A stretch of 64,000 nt of DNA from OLB6 sp964493635 (GTDB taxonomy: Bacteria > Bacteroidota > Ignavibacteria > Kapaibacteriales > Kapaibacteriaceae), in NCBI GenBank assembly GCA_964493635.1, contig CAZBOW010000006.1, positions 41,107 to 105,106 on the forward strand. Direction: 5' to 3'. Both the position numbers and the translations under genes were made by a program. Shown in pieces: positions 18,030-25,761 of the stretch. Position 1 is the stretch's first letter; each line of letters opens with the position of its first letter. The notes below the pieces were generated by a model. The model ran no database searches and was not told where the DNA came from. It saw only the letters and a list, made by a program, of their open reading frames with translations.

Positions 18030-19325
18030 CTAACTCTGCGCGCGCCACGTGAGCCGAACCCGCTCAACTCTGCGCTCGCTGCCAGCCAGAATGATCGCCG
18101 TATAGTCATCCAACAGGATGCCGTCGCCAACGCTCGGGATGCGTCCGCTTACGTGGGTGAGCATCCCGCCAAGGGTCTCGTAATCGTCCGAAGAGGGAAG
18201 GGGCTTGGGCAGCAGTTCGTTGAGGTCGTCGATATGGATGCCGGCGTCGAACTCCCAGACGTCCCGGGTTGTCTGCGATGCCAGTGGTGCCTCTTCATCG
18301 TACTCGTCCTGAATGGTACCTACCAGCTCCTCCAGGATGTTCTCCATGGTGATCAGTCCGGCTGTACCACCAAACTCATCCAAGACGATTGCCATGTGGA
18401 CGCGCTTGGCTTGCATGTCGCGGAGCAGCCGCTTGATTTTCACATCCTCCTGCACGAAATAGGCCGGGTGCAGAATATCCTGCACCAAGATGAGGTCCTT
18501 GTGGTGCATCAGGGTCAGCAGGTCCTTGGCATAGACGATGCCAACAATCCGGTCGATCGATCCGTCGTACACCGGTAGGCGCGAGTAGCCTTCCTCCATC
18601 ACCTGTTCCAGCAGGGAGTCGATGGGGTCCGTCAGATCCAGTGCGAGAATCTTCGATCGGGGAATCATCACCTGGTCGGCCGTCGTCTCGGTGAAGTCAA
18701 ACACGTTCTCGATCAACTCCCGCTCCGAGATCTCCAGAGCCCCTTGCTCGCCGGACTGCGCAATAAGGTAGCGCAACTCCTCGGGGGAGTGGACCTCGTG
18801 CTCCGTGGCCGGTGCAATACCGATCAGGCGCAACATGGTGTTGCTCATCCAGTTCAGGCCCAAAATCACGGGACGGAACACGATGTAGAAGGCTCGCATC
18901 GGCAGGGCAATGGCCAGCGTGACGGCCTCCGACCGCTGAATGGCGAGTGTCTTGGGCGCCATCTCGCCAATTACAATGTGCATGGCCGTGATAATCGTAA
19001 AGGCCACTGCAATGCTTACCATGTGAAGCGTGGCTTCGTCCAGCTGCACTCCTGCGATGGCGACAACATCGGCAACGATGGCTGCAACCACGGGTTCTCC
19101 GATCCAACCAAGAGCCAGCGAGGCCAAGGTGATCCCTAATTGACAGGCTGAGAGGTAGGCGTCCAGATGCTCAATTAGCCCCTTCGCAATGCCGGCAAAG
19201 ATGTTGCCATCGCGTGCGCGTAGTTCAATCTGCGACGAGCGCACCTTTACCAGAGCAAACTCTGCGGCTACAAAGAAGCCGTTGAGCAGCACAAAGAATA
19301 ACGTAAGGGCGATGTTGCCAATCAT
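18030..19325 (-). CDS. CorC/HlyC-type membrane protein with CNNM, paired CBS and CorC domains
   Basis: A 431-residue protein with a DUF21/CNNM transmembrane domain (four hydrophobic segments in about residues 1-190), two CBS domains (about 210-340, with IPRSKILALD and SRLPVYDG) and a C-terminal CorC_HlyC domain. Members are linked to Mg2+/Co2+ efflux or are annotated as haemolysin-like. The ATG lies only 4 bases after a TAnnTTTG box, suggesting a leaderless or nearly leaderless transcript. It is convergent with the prolyl oligopeptidase gene (stops 8 bases apart). Confidence 0.9.
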   Translation of the reverse strand: MIGNIALTLFFVLLNGFFVAAEFALVKVRSSQIELRARDGNIFAGIAKGLIEHLDAYLSACQLGITLASLALGWIGEPVVAAIVADVVAIAGVQLDEATLHMVSIAVAFTIITAMHIVIGEMAPKTLAIQRSEAVTLAIALPMRAFYIVFRPVILGLNWMSNTMLRLIGIAPATEHEVHSPEELRYLIAQSGEQGALEISERELIENVFDFTETTADQVMIPRSKILALDLTDPIDSLLEQVMEEGYSRLPVYDGSIDRIVGIVYAKDLLTLMHHKDLILVQDILHPAYFVQEDVKIKRLLRDMQAKRVHMAIVLDEFGGTAGLITMENILEELVGTIQDEYDEEAPLASQTTRDVWEFDAGIHIDDLNELLPKPLPSSDDYETLGGMLTHVSGRIPSVGDGILLDDYTAIILAGSERRVERVRLTWRAQS

Positions 19326-19329
19326 GGCG

Positions 19330-19337
19330 CAAAGATA
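19330..19337 (-). promoter_or_regulatory. TAnnTTTG-type -7 box directly ahead of the CorC-like gene
   Basis: On the minus strand the octamer reads TATCTTTG, and only four bases separate it from the ATG at 19325. With the usual spacing from -7 box to transcription start, the RNA would begin at or next to the start codon, so no Shine-Dalgarno site could be included. It lies in the 18-base space after the recO stop. Confidence 0.5.
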
Positions 19338-19343
19338 CCGGTA

Positions 19344-20054
19344 TTACCGCAGTGTGTCGGATACTCGACTGATCACGCGGCGATCGAGGTGATGTGAGAA
19401 GTAGGTCGTCAGGAAGGCGTCGATTTCCTGCTGATCAGTATCGGAGAGGGCAAGATCTCCGGGCGGAGCGGTATCGAGGCACAACTGCAGAGCCGTATAG
19501 ACCGCCCGAGTGAGTCGTACACCGAGTCCCGCCTCGCTACGGGGAAGTCCATCCTCGATGCTCACCTTCACCACCGGACCGTCGGGCGGATCGGCCTGCG
19601 GCAGGCCAAATCCCATGTGCTGGGCAATGGCCAGGCGTGCTTGCAGACTGTAGCCCTGTGCCTGATCATCACCCTGCGATGCGATGCTTACCAGAGCCCC
19701 TTGCACCGTCGCAAAGATCTCGGGCGATGGCGCCTCATCGGCCTGACTTCGCAATACCGTTTCGCACAGTACCATGGCGGCGCGAAGGCGCTGATACGTG
19801 GGCTCTTTCCAGAGTCCGGGGTGCAGGGATTCGGCTGTCGACACCGTGTGGAGGTCCCGCAGTTTGCGGTGATAGATCGTAACACGCGAGATGGAAAGGG
19901 GCTCTAAGGCGCTACCGAAGGCCGACTTTGGCGTGCGGGCGCCACGAGCTACAACCGATACCTTGCCCAGCTGCTCGGTGTAGAGCACCACAATCCGCGA
20001 GGTATCGCCATACCTACGGGAATGTAGCACTACGGCATCGGTGGTGACGATCAT
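19344..20054 (-). CDS. recO: DNA repair protein RecO
   Basis: A 236-residue protein. The N-terminal OB-fold has the typical RecO start (TTDAVVLHSRRYGDTSRIV, about 4-22, then GKVSVVARGARTPKS), and a helical C-terminal domain follows. RecO loads RecA at SSB-coated gaps together with RecR. The ATG at 20054 is chosen since family similarity begins there; an extension to 20096 would run into the tRNA promoter region. The zinc-binding cysteines of some RecO proteins are not evident. recF of the same pathway lies at 52.6 kb. Confidence 0.88.
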   Translation of the reverse strand: MIVTTDAVVLHSRRYGDTSRIVVLYTEQLGKVSVVARGARTPKSAFGSALEPLSISRVTIYHRKLRDLHTVSTAESLHPGLWKEPTYQRLRAAMVLCETVLRSQADEAPSPEIFATVQGALVSIASQGDDQAQGYSLQARLAIAQHMGFGLPQADPPDGPVVKVSIEDGLPRSEAGLGVRLTRAVYTALQLCLDTAPPGDLALSDTDQQEIDAFLTTYFSHHLDRRVISRVSDTLR

Positions 20055-20077
20055 GTGGCAAATTACCGTCCGGCTCG

Positions 20078-20085
20078 TATATTTG
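20078..20085 (+). promoter_or_regulatory. TAnnTTTG-type -7 box for tRNA-Asn
   Basis: The octamer TATATTTG ends 17 bases before the mature tRNA 5' end, a good distance for a tRNA promoter with a short 5' leader. The same octamer precedes the rimP operon. No convincing -33 element was seen. Confidence 0.55.
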
Positions 20086-20102
20086 TGCTCTCTCAACGAG
20101 AT

Positions 20103-20176
20103 TCCGCAGTAGCTCAGCTGGTTAGAGCATCTGACTGTTAATCAGAGGGTCCGGGGTTCAAGTCCCTGCTGCGGAG
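20103..20176 (+). tRNA. tRNA-Asn (anticodon GTT)
   Basis: A full cloverleaf can be drawn over 74 bases. The acceptor stem is TCCGCAG/CTGCGGA with discriminator G, the D arm contains AGCTGGTTA, the anticodon stem is TCTGA/TCAGA around CTGTTAA with GTT at 20137-20139, and the T loop is TTCAAGT. The CCA end is not encoded (GCGA follows). A strong terminator comes 17 bases later, so it is transcribed alone. Confidence 0.97.
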
Positions 20177-20192
20177 CGAGATTATCTCTACG

Positions 20193-20227
20193 ACGCCTTC
20201 ACGGGTACTACCGGTGAAGGCGTTTTT
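20193..20227 (+). terminator. Intrinsic terminator after tRNA-Asn
   Basis: ACGCCTTCAC (20193-20202) pairs with GTGAAGGCGT (20214-20223) as a 10-bp stem with an 11-base loop and is followed directly by a T-run. This is a textbook Rho-independent terminator for the tRNA. Confidence 0.9.
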
Positions 20228-20264
20228 CGTGATGTATCCCCGCTGACCACTCGTATCTTCTTGC

Positions 20265-20924
20265 ATGCCGGAGATCCTCCCTCATAAGCTGTCCTACATC
20301 CCGCAAGCGCTCAGAGATAAGCCGTTTACGCTCCTCGATATCGGTGCCGGCAATGGTAGCCCTTCTACAACGAAACATTTTTTTCCGCTGTGTGAATAAC
20401 ACGGCGTGGATCGCGAGAACTACGAAAACAGCCAAGCCGACTTCGACGTCATGACGGCCTACTATCAGCTGGATCTGACGGAGTTACATTTTGATGTGAT
20501 CCCCGATGGATACTTCGACGTGATCGTCATGGCGCACGTGATCGAGCATCTGTACAATGGCGATGAGGTAATTGCGGGCTTGGTACCAAAGCTCAAGCCG
20601 GGCGGTACGATCTACATCGAGTATCCGGGTGTACGGAGCACCACATTGCCGAGTATGCGCGGCACACTCAATTTTTACGACGACCCCACGCATGTTCGGC
20701 TCTATAGTGTTGCCGAGGTGTCGGCAATTGTTCAGAAGGCTGGATGCACGGTGCTCAAGGGTGGTACACGCCGGCACTGGCCAGTGATTCTGTTCTTTCC
20801 CTTTGCCCTTGTGCACCAAACGCTCAAGTACGGCTATGTACCAGGTGGGGTGTTCTGGGACCTACTCGGCTTTGCGGAGTTTGTGGTGGCGCAGAAGAGC
20901 CACGAGCCTAGGTCACCTCTGTAG
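20265..20924 (+). pseudogene. Class I SAM-dependent methyltransferase interrupted by one in-frame TAA
   Basis: From the ATG at 20265 the frame reads motif I of a Rossmann methyltransferase (LLDIGAGNGS, about residues 23-32), then meets TAA at 20397-20399. In the same frame it continues as HGVDRENYEN and the rest of the fold: FDVIVMAHVIEHL (motif IV region), KPGGTIYIEYPG, and a hydrophobic C-terminal end. The family usually has Tyr or another residue where the stop stands. No frame change is involved, so a single base (TAC/TAT to TAA) would explain it. It may be a recent pseudogene or a sequence error. A shorter GTG start at 20406 would lack the SAM-binding loop. Substrate unknown. Confidence 0.75.
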
Positions 20925-20927
20925 CAG

Positions 20928-22505
20928 TTACGGAACAAGCAGTGGCTGCGACTGAAGATCCGCACCAGTGCGCAGCACCACTCGATACAATCCTGAAGGA
21001 AGTGTCGAGCTGTCCCATTCGGCAAGGTGCTGTCCGGGGAAGGAATGTTGATCTTGACGGATCTCTGCTACACGTTCTCCTTGAACATTGTACACCTCTA
21101 GGCGGACAGGTGTTGTTTCCTTCAACGTGTAACCAATCGATAGCGGGCCTCGAACGGGATTCGGGGCAATGGGGTACAAGCGTACACCTGTGGCCGTTGC
21201 TTGGTCACCAACTGTGGTCGGTACATCGCCGAACACCAGAGATTCGTCGCCGTCTTGGTACGGTAGCCAAAGAAGCGGTAGGTAGAACATCTCATCAGCA
21301 GTACCCTCGCCCCAGCGCACGACCTTTGGCGGTGTGTTTGGATTAAAGGGATTGGCTGTGGTGTTATCGTATCTAGCGAAGGCATGCACAACGGAGCCGC
21401 GCGGTATAATAACCGGCTTCGTGAAGTGATAGGACCCCTGCCAGTTAAAATCCCAGTCAGGCACATTGATCAGTGGTAACGTGTCGTTATCAGGCGTAAT
21501 GACGAAGACCCTCCACGACCGATTTAAGAGGTGGGCATGCGGTGCTATACCGATAAGCGTGACCTTAAGGGGCACTGTGAACTGCCCCTCAAAGGTGGTA
21601 ACTGTATTGGGTTGCATCACGAAGGGACCATTCACGAGGCTCGGTGGTAGCATAATGTGCGAACGCACGTAGCGCTGTGCGGGCGTTTTGGCGAAGAAAA
21701 GATTCACAGATGATGAATCGTACCCGCCAATTGTGGATGGAGCGTAATGGACCTGCATAACAAGATCACTGTTGGCAGGAAGTCGCTGTGCCATGCCATG
21801 CGTGTATACAATGGGTCGCATGCCAGGAACGTAGCTTGGCAGCTGATCGCCAAAGTTTGCTTGCCCGGCGCTGGCCCCCTGACCGACGTAGCCATACTCA
21901 GGTGTTGATGCATCTAGAGAAGCTGCCGTTCCTGAAGAATCCGACCAGAACAATGCGTGGTGAACGAGTGAAGAGTTTCCGGGGCGCATCTCAAGTGCCA
22001 CTATATCGCGATTCTCCCGCAGTCCTGTAGGTAGCACGAAGTATCGGTACTCATCCTTGTTGTTAGAGCTTACACGATGGGCAGAAGCAAACGATAACGT
22101 AAGGTCGGGTGTCCCTACCTGCGATCCCGTTGGAAACGTGGGTGGAGGTGGGGCGATGGTGGGGTCTCCCTCTTGTGAGCCCCCTTCCACCCATGCCTTG
22201 ATGGTGGCGATTTGCTGATCGGTAAGGCGATTGGTACCGATATAACTCACGCCAAAGGAGGGATCGGCTTTCCACGGTGGCATATACCGAATCTGAGTCG
22301 TGTAGGCGATCATGTCGGCCCAGTTCACGGCATCGCGGTACGACTCTAATGGAAAGGGGCCTATCTCGCCACTGCGATGACATGATGTGCAGTGCGCATA
22401 AATGATAGGGGCAACATGCTCACTCCATGTTGGACTCTGTCCGCGCATCTGTGGCGTGCTAAGTACACACAGCATCGTCAGGAGAAAAACGTAGCGATGA
22501 GTCAT
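20928..22505 (-). CDS. Secreted c-type heme + copper monooxygenase-like (PHM/DBH-type) protein with T9SS sorting domain
   Basis: A 525-residue protein with a signal peptide (about 1-22). A one-heme cytochrome c-like domain follows, with CTSCH (Cys39, Cys42, His43) and a possible Met axial ligand in RYMPPWK. The next domain resembles the copper type II ascorbate-dependent monooxygenase fold, with His pairs where copper ligands are expected: His182/183 (LVHHALFW), His253 (MQVHY) and His323/325 (APHAHLL). The C-terminal ~80 residues (YPIAPNPVRG to GLYRVVLR) are a type A T9SS sorting domain, so it should be secreted or surface-attached. Its ATG overlaps the TGA of the upstream redoxin gene (ATGA). 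Enzyme activity is inferred and untested. Confidence 0.75.
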   Translation of the reverse strand: MTHRYVFLLTMLCVLSTPQMRGQSPTWSEHVAPIIYAHCTSCHRSGEIGPFPLESYRDAVNWADMIAYTTQIRYMPPWKADPSFGVSYIGTNRLTDQQIATIKAWVEGGSQEGDPTIAPPPPTFPTGSQVGTPDLTLSFASAHRVSSNNKDEYRYFVLPTGLRENRDIVALEMRPGNSSLVHHALFWSDSSGTAASLDASTPEYGYVGQGASAGQANFGDQLPSYVPGMRPIVYTHGMAQRLPANSDLVMQVHYAPSTIGGYDSSSVNLFFAKTPAQRYVRSHIMLPPSLVNGPFVMQPNTVTTFEGQFTVPLKVTLIGIAPHAHLLNRSWRVFVITPDNDTLPLINVPDWDFNWQGSYHFTKPVIIPRGSVVHAFARYDNTTANPFNPNTPPKVVRWGEGTADEMFYLPLLWLPYQDGDESLVFGDVPTTVGDQATATGVRLYPIAPNPVRGPLSIGYTLKETTPVRLEVYNVQGERVAEIRQDQHSFPGQHLAEWDSSTLPSGLYRVVLRTGADLQSQPLLVP

Positions 22506-23032
22506 GGTATACTCCTGGTAGGTAGGATGCATCCAATGGGGGATGTGTATGTAGGGCGAAGCTGGCTTCCTTGTTGTAGTGCCTGCAACACAGAGCGAAG
22601 ATCATGCTCGGTAACTGCGCCGCGGCGTTGTCCAACGCGCACAAAGAGATTGTTGATGCGGCCTCTGTATAAAAGTGCCTCGGTGGCTGCTTCAACTACG
22701 GCTACTTCGGGAGTGATCGTTACTCCGTAATGACGTGCACGAACTGCTCCAGAATCTAGGGCGCATACAAACGGAAGACCATAGGACTCCCGAAACGCAG
22801 CAATGGTTGCAGGCGTGGATGTGGGGTTGGCAAACCATGCCGTAAACGCAATCGAGTCGCACGTAAAGTCACGATACAGTGCTTTGAGCTCATCGGTGTA
22901 CGCTTGGGTGATCTTACACGACTCAAGGAGGAAGAGGTGTACCTCATAGCGCTGCGATAGTGCTGGCATCGTGCTGAGCCCGCAGCACAAGACGAACAGT
23001 GTAGCCAGACGACGGTGATTTACTGAAGACAT
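22502..23032 (-). CDS. Secreted redoxin-domain protein coupled to the heme/copper protein
   Basis: A 176-residue protein with a signal peptide (about 1-26). The thioredoxin-like body has FLLESCKITQAY at about 34-45 (Cys39), where related redoxins have Glu-Cys-Pro-Ile. A YRGRINN...VGQRRGA block (about 122-139) and a C-terminal IGCILP (Cys169) follow; the same two elements end the redoxin part of multidomain redoxin-heme-copper-oxygenase proteins. The ATG at 23032 has GAGGA just upstream and is preferred over a GTG at 23047. The TGA is shared in an ATGA overlap with the next gene, so the two are translated together. Confidence 0.7.
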   Translation of the reverse strand: MSSVNHRRLATLFVLCCGLSTMPALSQRYEVHLFLLESCKITQAYTDELKALYRDFTCDSIAFTAWFANPTSTPATIAAFRESYGLPFVCALDSGAVRARHYGVTITPEVAVVEAATEALLYRGRINNLFVRVGQRRGAVTEHDLRSVLQALQQGSQLRPTYTSPIGCILPTRSIP

Positions 23033-23126
23033 GATGGTTCCTCGCACCGATTAGAGACAGAGTGTTTAACGGGATCGCTACCCAAGGGTTTAAGGGTGCA
23101 AGAGATTTGCCGTCGAAATCACGAGC

Positions 23127-24920
23127 CTAGGCCAGCTCGCTAAGCTCTAGCCAGCGATGGGTGCAGGTGTCGATCTCCTGCAGTACGCGTTGAAGTTCTT
23201 CGCTCAGCGCAGCCAGCTCGGTGTAGTCCGTTGATCCGCCTGATCCACCATTCAGCGCCTGTTCAATCTCGGCCTGACGCGATTCTAACGCAGGAATCTG
23301 CTCTTCAAGGGCTGCGAGTTCTTTCTGCTCCTTGAACGTGAGCTTGCGCGGACCGGACGACGGTGTCTTGGGCTTACCGCCCGCCTTTGTGGTTGGCTCG
23401 TCCGAGGTGGATGCTGTTGACTGCTCGATTTTCTCCAGGTAGGCAGAGTAGTTGCCGGGATACTCCTTCACACGTCCGTCTTCGAAGGACCAAATCGTAT
23501 CGACCGTCTTGTCCAAAAAGGCGCGGTCGTGAGAGACCACCACCAGAACACCTTTGAAGAATTGAAGGTACTCCTCCAAGGCCGTTAGCGTGGCAATGTC
23601 GAAGTCGTTGGTGGGTTCGTCCAAGAAGAGTACGTTGGGATTCTTCATGAGTACGCGCAGCAATCCAAGTCGCCGGCGCTCTCCTCCCGACAACGTATGG
23701 ACGTAGGCATGCTGCTGCTTACCCGAGAAGGCAAATCGCTCGCAGAGCTCGCGGGCGCTGATGTAGCGGTCGTGTCCCAACCCAACATCGATGTACTCGG
23801 CAATGGCTCGTACGTTGGCAATCACGGTTTCGTTCTCAGCCAGATCGCGAATCTCCTGCTCGAAGAAGCCCAGGGTAACTGTCTCGCCAACGTTCACCCA
23901 CCCTGCGGTGGGCTGCTGCCGACCGCTCAGAACCCGTAGGAGCGTGGACTTGCCAGCGCCGTTCGGACCAATCACCCCAATACGACTGCCGGGTTGCGCC
24001 CGCCACGTTACATCGCGAAACAACCAGCGTCCGTCGAGGTCCACGCCCAGATTATCAGCGTCGATAATCCTACCACCAAGGAAGCGATGCCCCAGCTCGA
24101 TTTCAATCTCGCGTTGTTGCGAGGTAGGGGGCTCTGCCTCCATCTGGGAGATCCAATCGATCCGGCTCTTCTGCTTCGTTCGACGGGCCTTGGCACCCTT
24201 GGCCAGCCATGCCAGTTCGCGGCGAAGCTTGTTGCGCTGGTGCGCTGCTGTGGATTCCTGAATGTCGAGCAATGTGGTCTTTCGCTCGAGGTACTTTTCA
24301 TAGCCGCCGTCGAAGGACAGCATGCGATGCTGATCCAGTTCCACAATTCGCGTACAGACAGCATCGAGGAAGTACCGGTCGTGGGTTACCAGCAGCAAGG
24401 CTCTGGGAGAGTTTGAGAGCTCGTCCTGCAACCACTGAACCGAGTCGGCGTCCAGATGGTTGGTAGGCTCATCCAGAATCAACAGGTCGGGCTCGGACAT
24501 CAATGCCCGCGCAATCGCTACGCGCTTGCGCTGACCACCCGACATCGTGTGAACATCCACCTCCGGGTTGTGGATGCCGAGTTTGCCCAAGAACCGACGC
24601 GCACGTGTTTCCAGCTCCCATGGCTCAAGTATGCCATGTTCCGGGTTGTAGGCTGCCGTAACCGCCAGCAGTGCCGTATCCCCGCGGTGAAACTCCGGCT
24701 GCTGGTTCAGGTATTCGAATCGTGCTTCGCGCGACCGTGCAACCGTGCCACTATCAGGGCTGTCGATTCCGGCGATAATGTTCAGAAGCGACGTCTTGCC
24801 CACACCGTTGCGGCCAATAATACCAACACGCTCGCCCGACTGCATTCCGAAGGAAATGCCATCAAAGATCGGATGCTCGCGATGTGTTTTGGCCAGCTCC
24901 GTAGCTGAAAACAGGGTCAC
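23127..24920 (-). CDS. uup: ABC-F ATPase, Uup-like
   Basis: A 597-residue protein with two ATP-binding cassettes and no membrane segments. Walker A motifs are GRNGVGKTS (about 36-44) and GPNGAGKST; signature motifs are MSGGQRKR and LSGGERRR. The inter-domain linker carries LAKGAKARRTKQKSR, and a Lys/Glu-rich coiled coil (about 515-597) closes the protein; both are typical of Uup. ABC-F proteins act on the ribosome, and Uup also affects transposon excision. The start is GTG at 24920 within a GTGA overlap with the small zinc-finger gene. One GTAGGGGGCT copy is at 24124. Confidence 0.9.
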   Translation of the reverse strand: MTLFSATELAKTHREHPIFDGISFGMQSGERVGIIGRNGVGKTSLLNIIAGIDSPDSGTVARSREARFEYLNQQPEFHRGDTALLAVTAAYNPEHGILEPWELETRARRFLGKLGIHNPEVDVHTMSGGQRKRVAIARALMSEPDLLILDEPTNHLDADSVQWLQDELSNSPRALLLVTHDRYFLDAVCTRIVELDQHRMLSFDGGYEKYLERKTTLLDIQESTAAHQRNKLRRELAWLAKGAKARRTKQKSRIDWISQMEAEPPTSQQREIEIELGHRFLGGRIIDADNLGVDLDGRWLFRDVTWRAQPGSRIGVIGPNGAGKSTLLRVLSGRQQPTAGWVNVGETVTLGFFEQEIRDLAENETVIANVRAIAEYIDVGLGHDRYISARELCERFAFSGKQQHAYVHTLSGGERRRLGLLRVLMKNPNVLFLDEPTNDFDIATLTALEEYLQFFKGVLVVVSHDRAFLDKTVDTIWSFEDGRVKEYPGNYSAYLEKIEQSTASTSDEPTTKAGGKPKTPSSGPRKLTFKEQKELAALEEQIPALESRQAEIEQALNGGSGGSTDYTELAALSEELQRVLQEIDTCTHRWLELSELA

Positions 24921-25165
24921 GAGCGCATCTCCCGTTCCAAGCTTTCACGGAGCCGTTGCAGTGTCTCGGTGGAGGGGTCACACTCCGGAGGGGTGGACCG
25001 GGCCGCTGTCTGTGAAATGATGTGAATCTGCAACACGTAGTGTTTGCATGGCTGGCAACCACTCAAGTGCCAGCGCAGGCGCACGGTATTAATCAGGCTA
25101 ATGCCAACGTGCTCTTGCTGCGACAGTAGCTGAGTGGCTTCCTTGCAGGATGGTCGGAGTGGCAT
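24917..25165 (-). CDS. Small zinc-finger anti-sigma-like protein
   Basis: An 82-residue protein with Cys7 and the motif His33-x3-Cys37-x2-Cys40 (HLSGCQPC), the layout of zf-HC2 anti-sigma factors. It lacks a membrane segment, so it would be a soluble binder. It is encoded between an ECF sigma factor and uup with coupled starts on both sides (TAATG with the sigma gene, GTGA with uup). The likely role is to hold the ECF factor inactive; this is inference from motif and context. Confidence 0.7.
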   Translation of the reverse strand: MPLRPSCKEATQLLSQQEHVGISLINTVRLRWHLSGCQPCKHYVLQIHIISQTAARSTPPECDPSTETLQRLRESLEREMRS

Positions 25166-25758
25166 TAGCGGTTCTCCCGAGGTACTTCATACCAGTGAGT
25201 GTTCAGGCAGTCCCGCAGCCGCAGCCGTGCACGGTGTAGAACAACCCAGAGGTTCGACGCTGTAATACCGAAAATCTGACAGATCTCTTCGGATTCCAGG
25301 CCATCGAGCTCTCGAGCGGTAAAGATCAGGCGCTGTTTTTCGGGCAGAGCCTGCAGGCAGCGATCGAAGATGTGATAGAACTCCGCACGCTCGGCATCGT
25401 CCATGGCATCCGGTGAGCGCTCAAGCCAGGCTGTTGCACTGGGCTCCTGGTGCCAGTGACCATCCTCGCGAAACGAGGATTCGCCATCGCTGCTCTCCTC
25501 TACGAAAAACGATTGGCGGGTAGCACGTCGGCGTACGTTGTCGATGATGCGACTCTTCAGAATCGTGTAGAGCCAGTTGCGCTCGGAGAGGTCGCCGCGG
25601 TAGGATTCGCGGGTGCGCCACGCGGTGAGAAAGGTTTCCTGTACCACATCCTCTGCATCGCTCTCATTCCGTAGGCGCTGAACAGCGTACCGGAAGAGCT
25701 CGTTGCCGAAGCGGTCAACCCAAGTTGACGCATCGAGCGTATGGTGCGTTGTGGACAT
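25165..25758 (-). CDS. ECF-type RNA polymerase sigma factor
   Basis: A 197-residue protein with sigma region 2 (about 12-80, including AEDVVQETFLTAWR and NWLYTILKSRIIDNVRR) and region 4 (about 130-185, with LPEKQRLIF and a helix-turn-helix around EEICQIFGITASNLWV). There is an acidic, Ser/Glu-rich linker between them. The length and the companion zf protein fit sigma factors controlled by a small zinc-finger anti-sigma. It starts 3 bases after the DUF3298-type lipoprotein gene. The target regulon is unknown. Confidence 0.92.
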   Translation of the reverse strand: MSTTHHTLDASTWVDRFGNELFRYAVQRLRNESDAEDVVQETFLTAWRTRESYRGDLSERNWLYTILKSRIIDNVRRRATRQSFFVEESSDGESSFREDGHWHQEPSATAWLERSPDAMDDAERAEFYHIFDRCLQALPEKQRLIFTARELDGLESEEICQIFGITASNLWVVLHRARLRLRDCLNTHWYEVPRENR

Positions 25759-25761
25759 CCG

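Noticed and set aside
20103..23126. Integrated element with an att site at tRNA-Asn
   Set aside because: I found no second copy of the tRNA 3' end and no integrase or phage gene in the following 3 kb.
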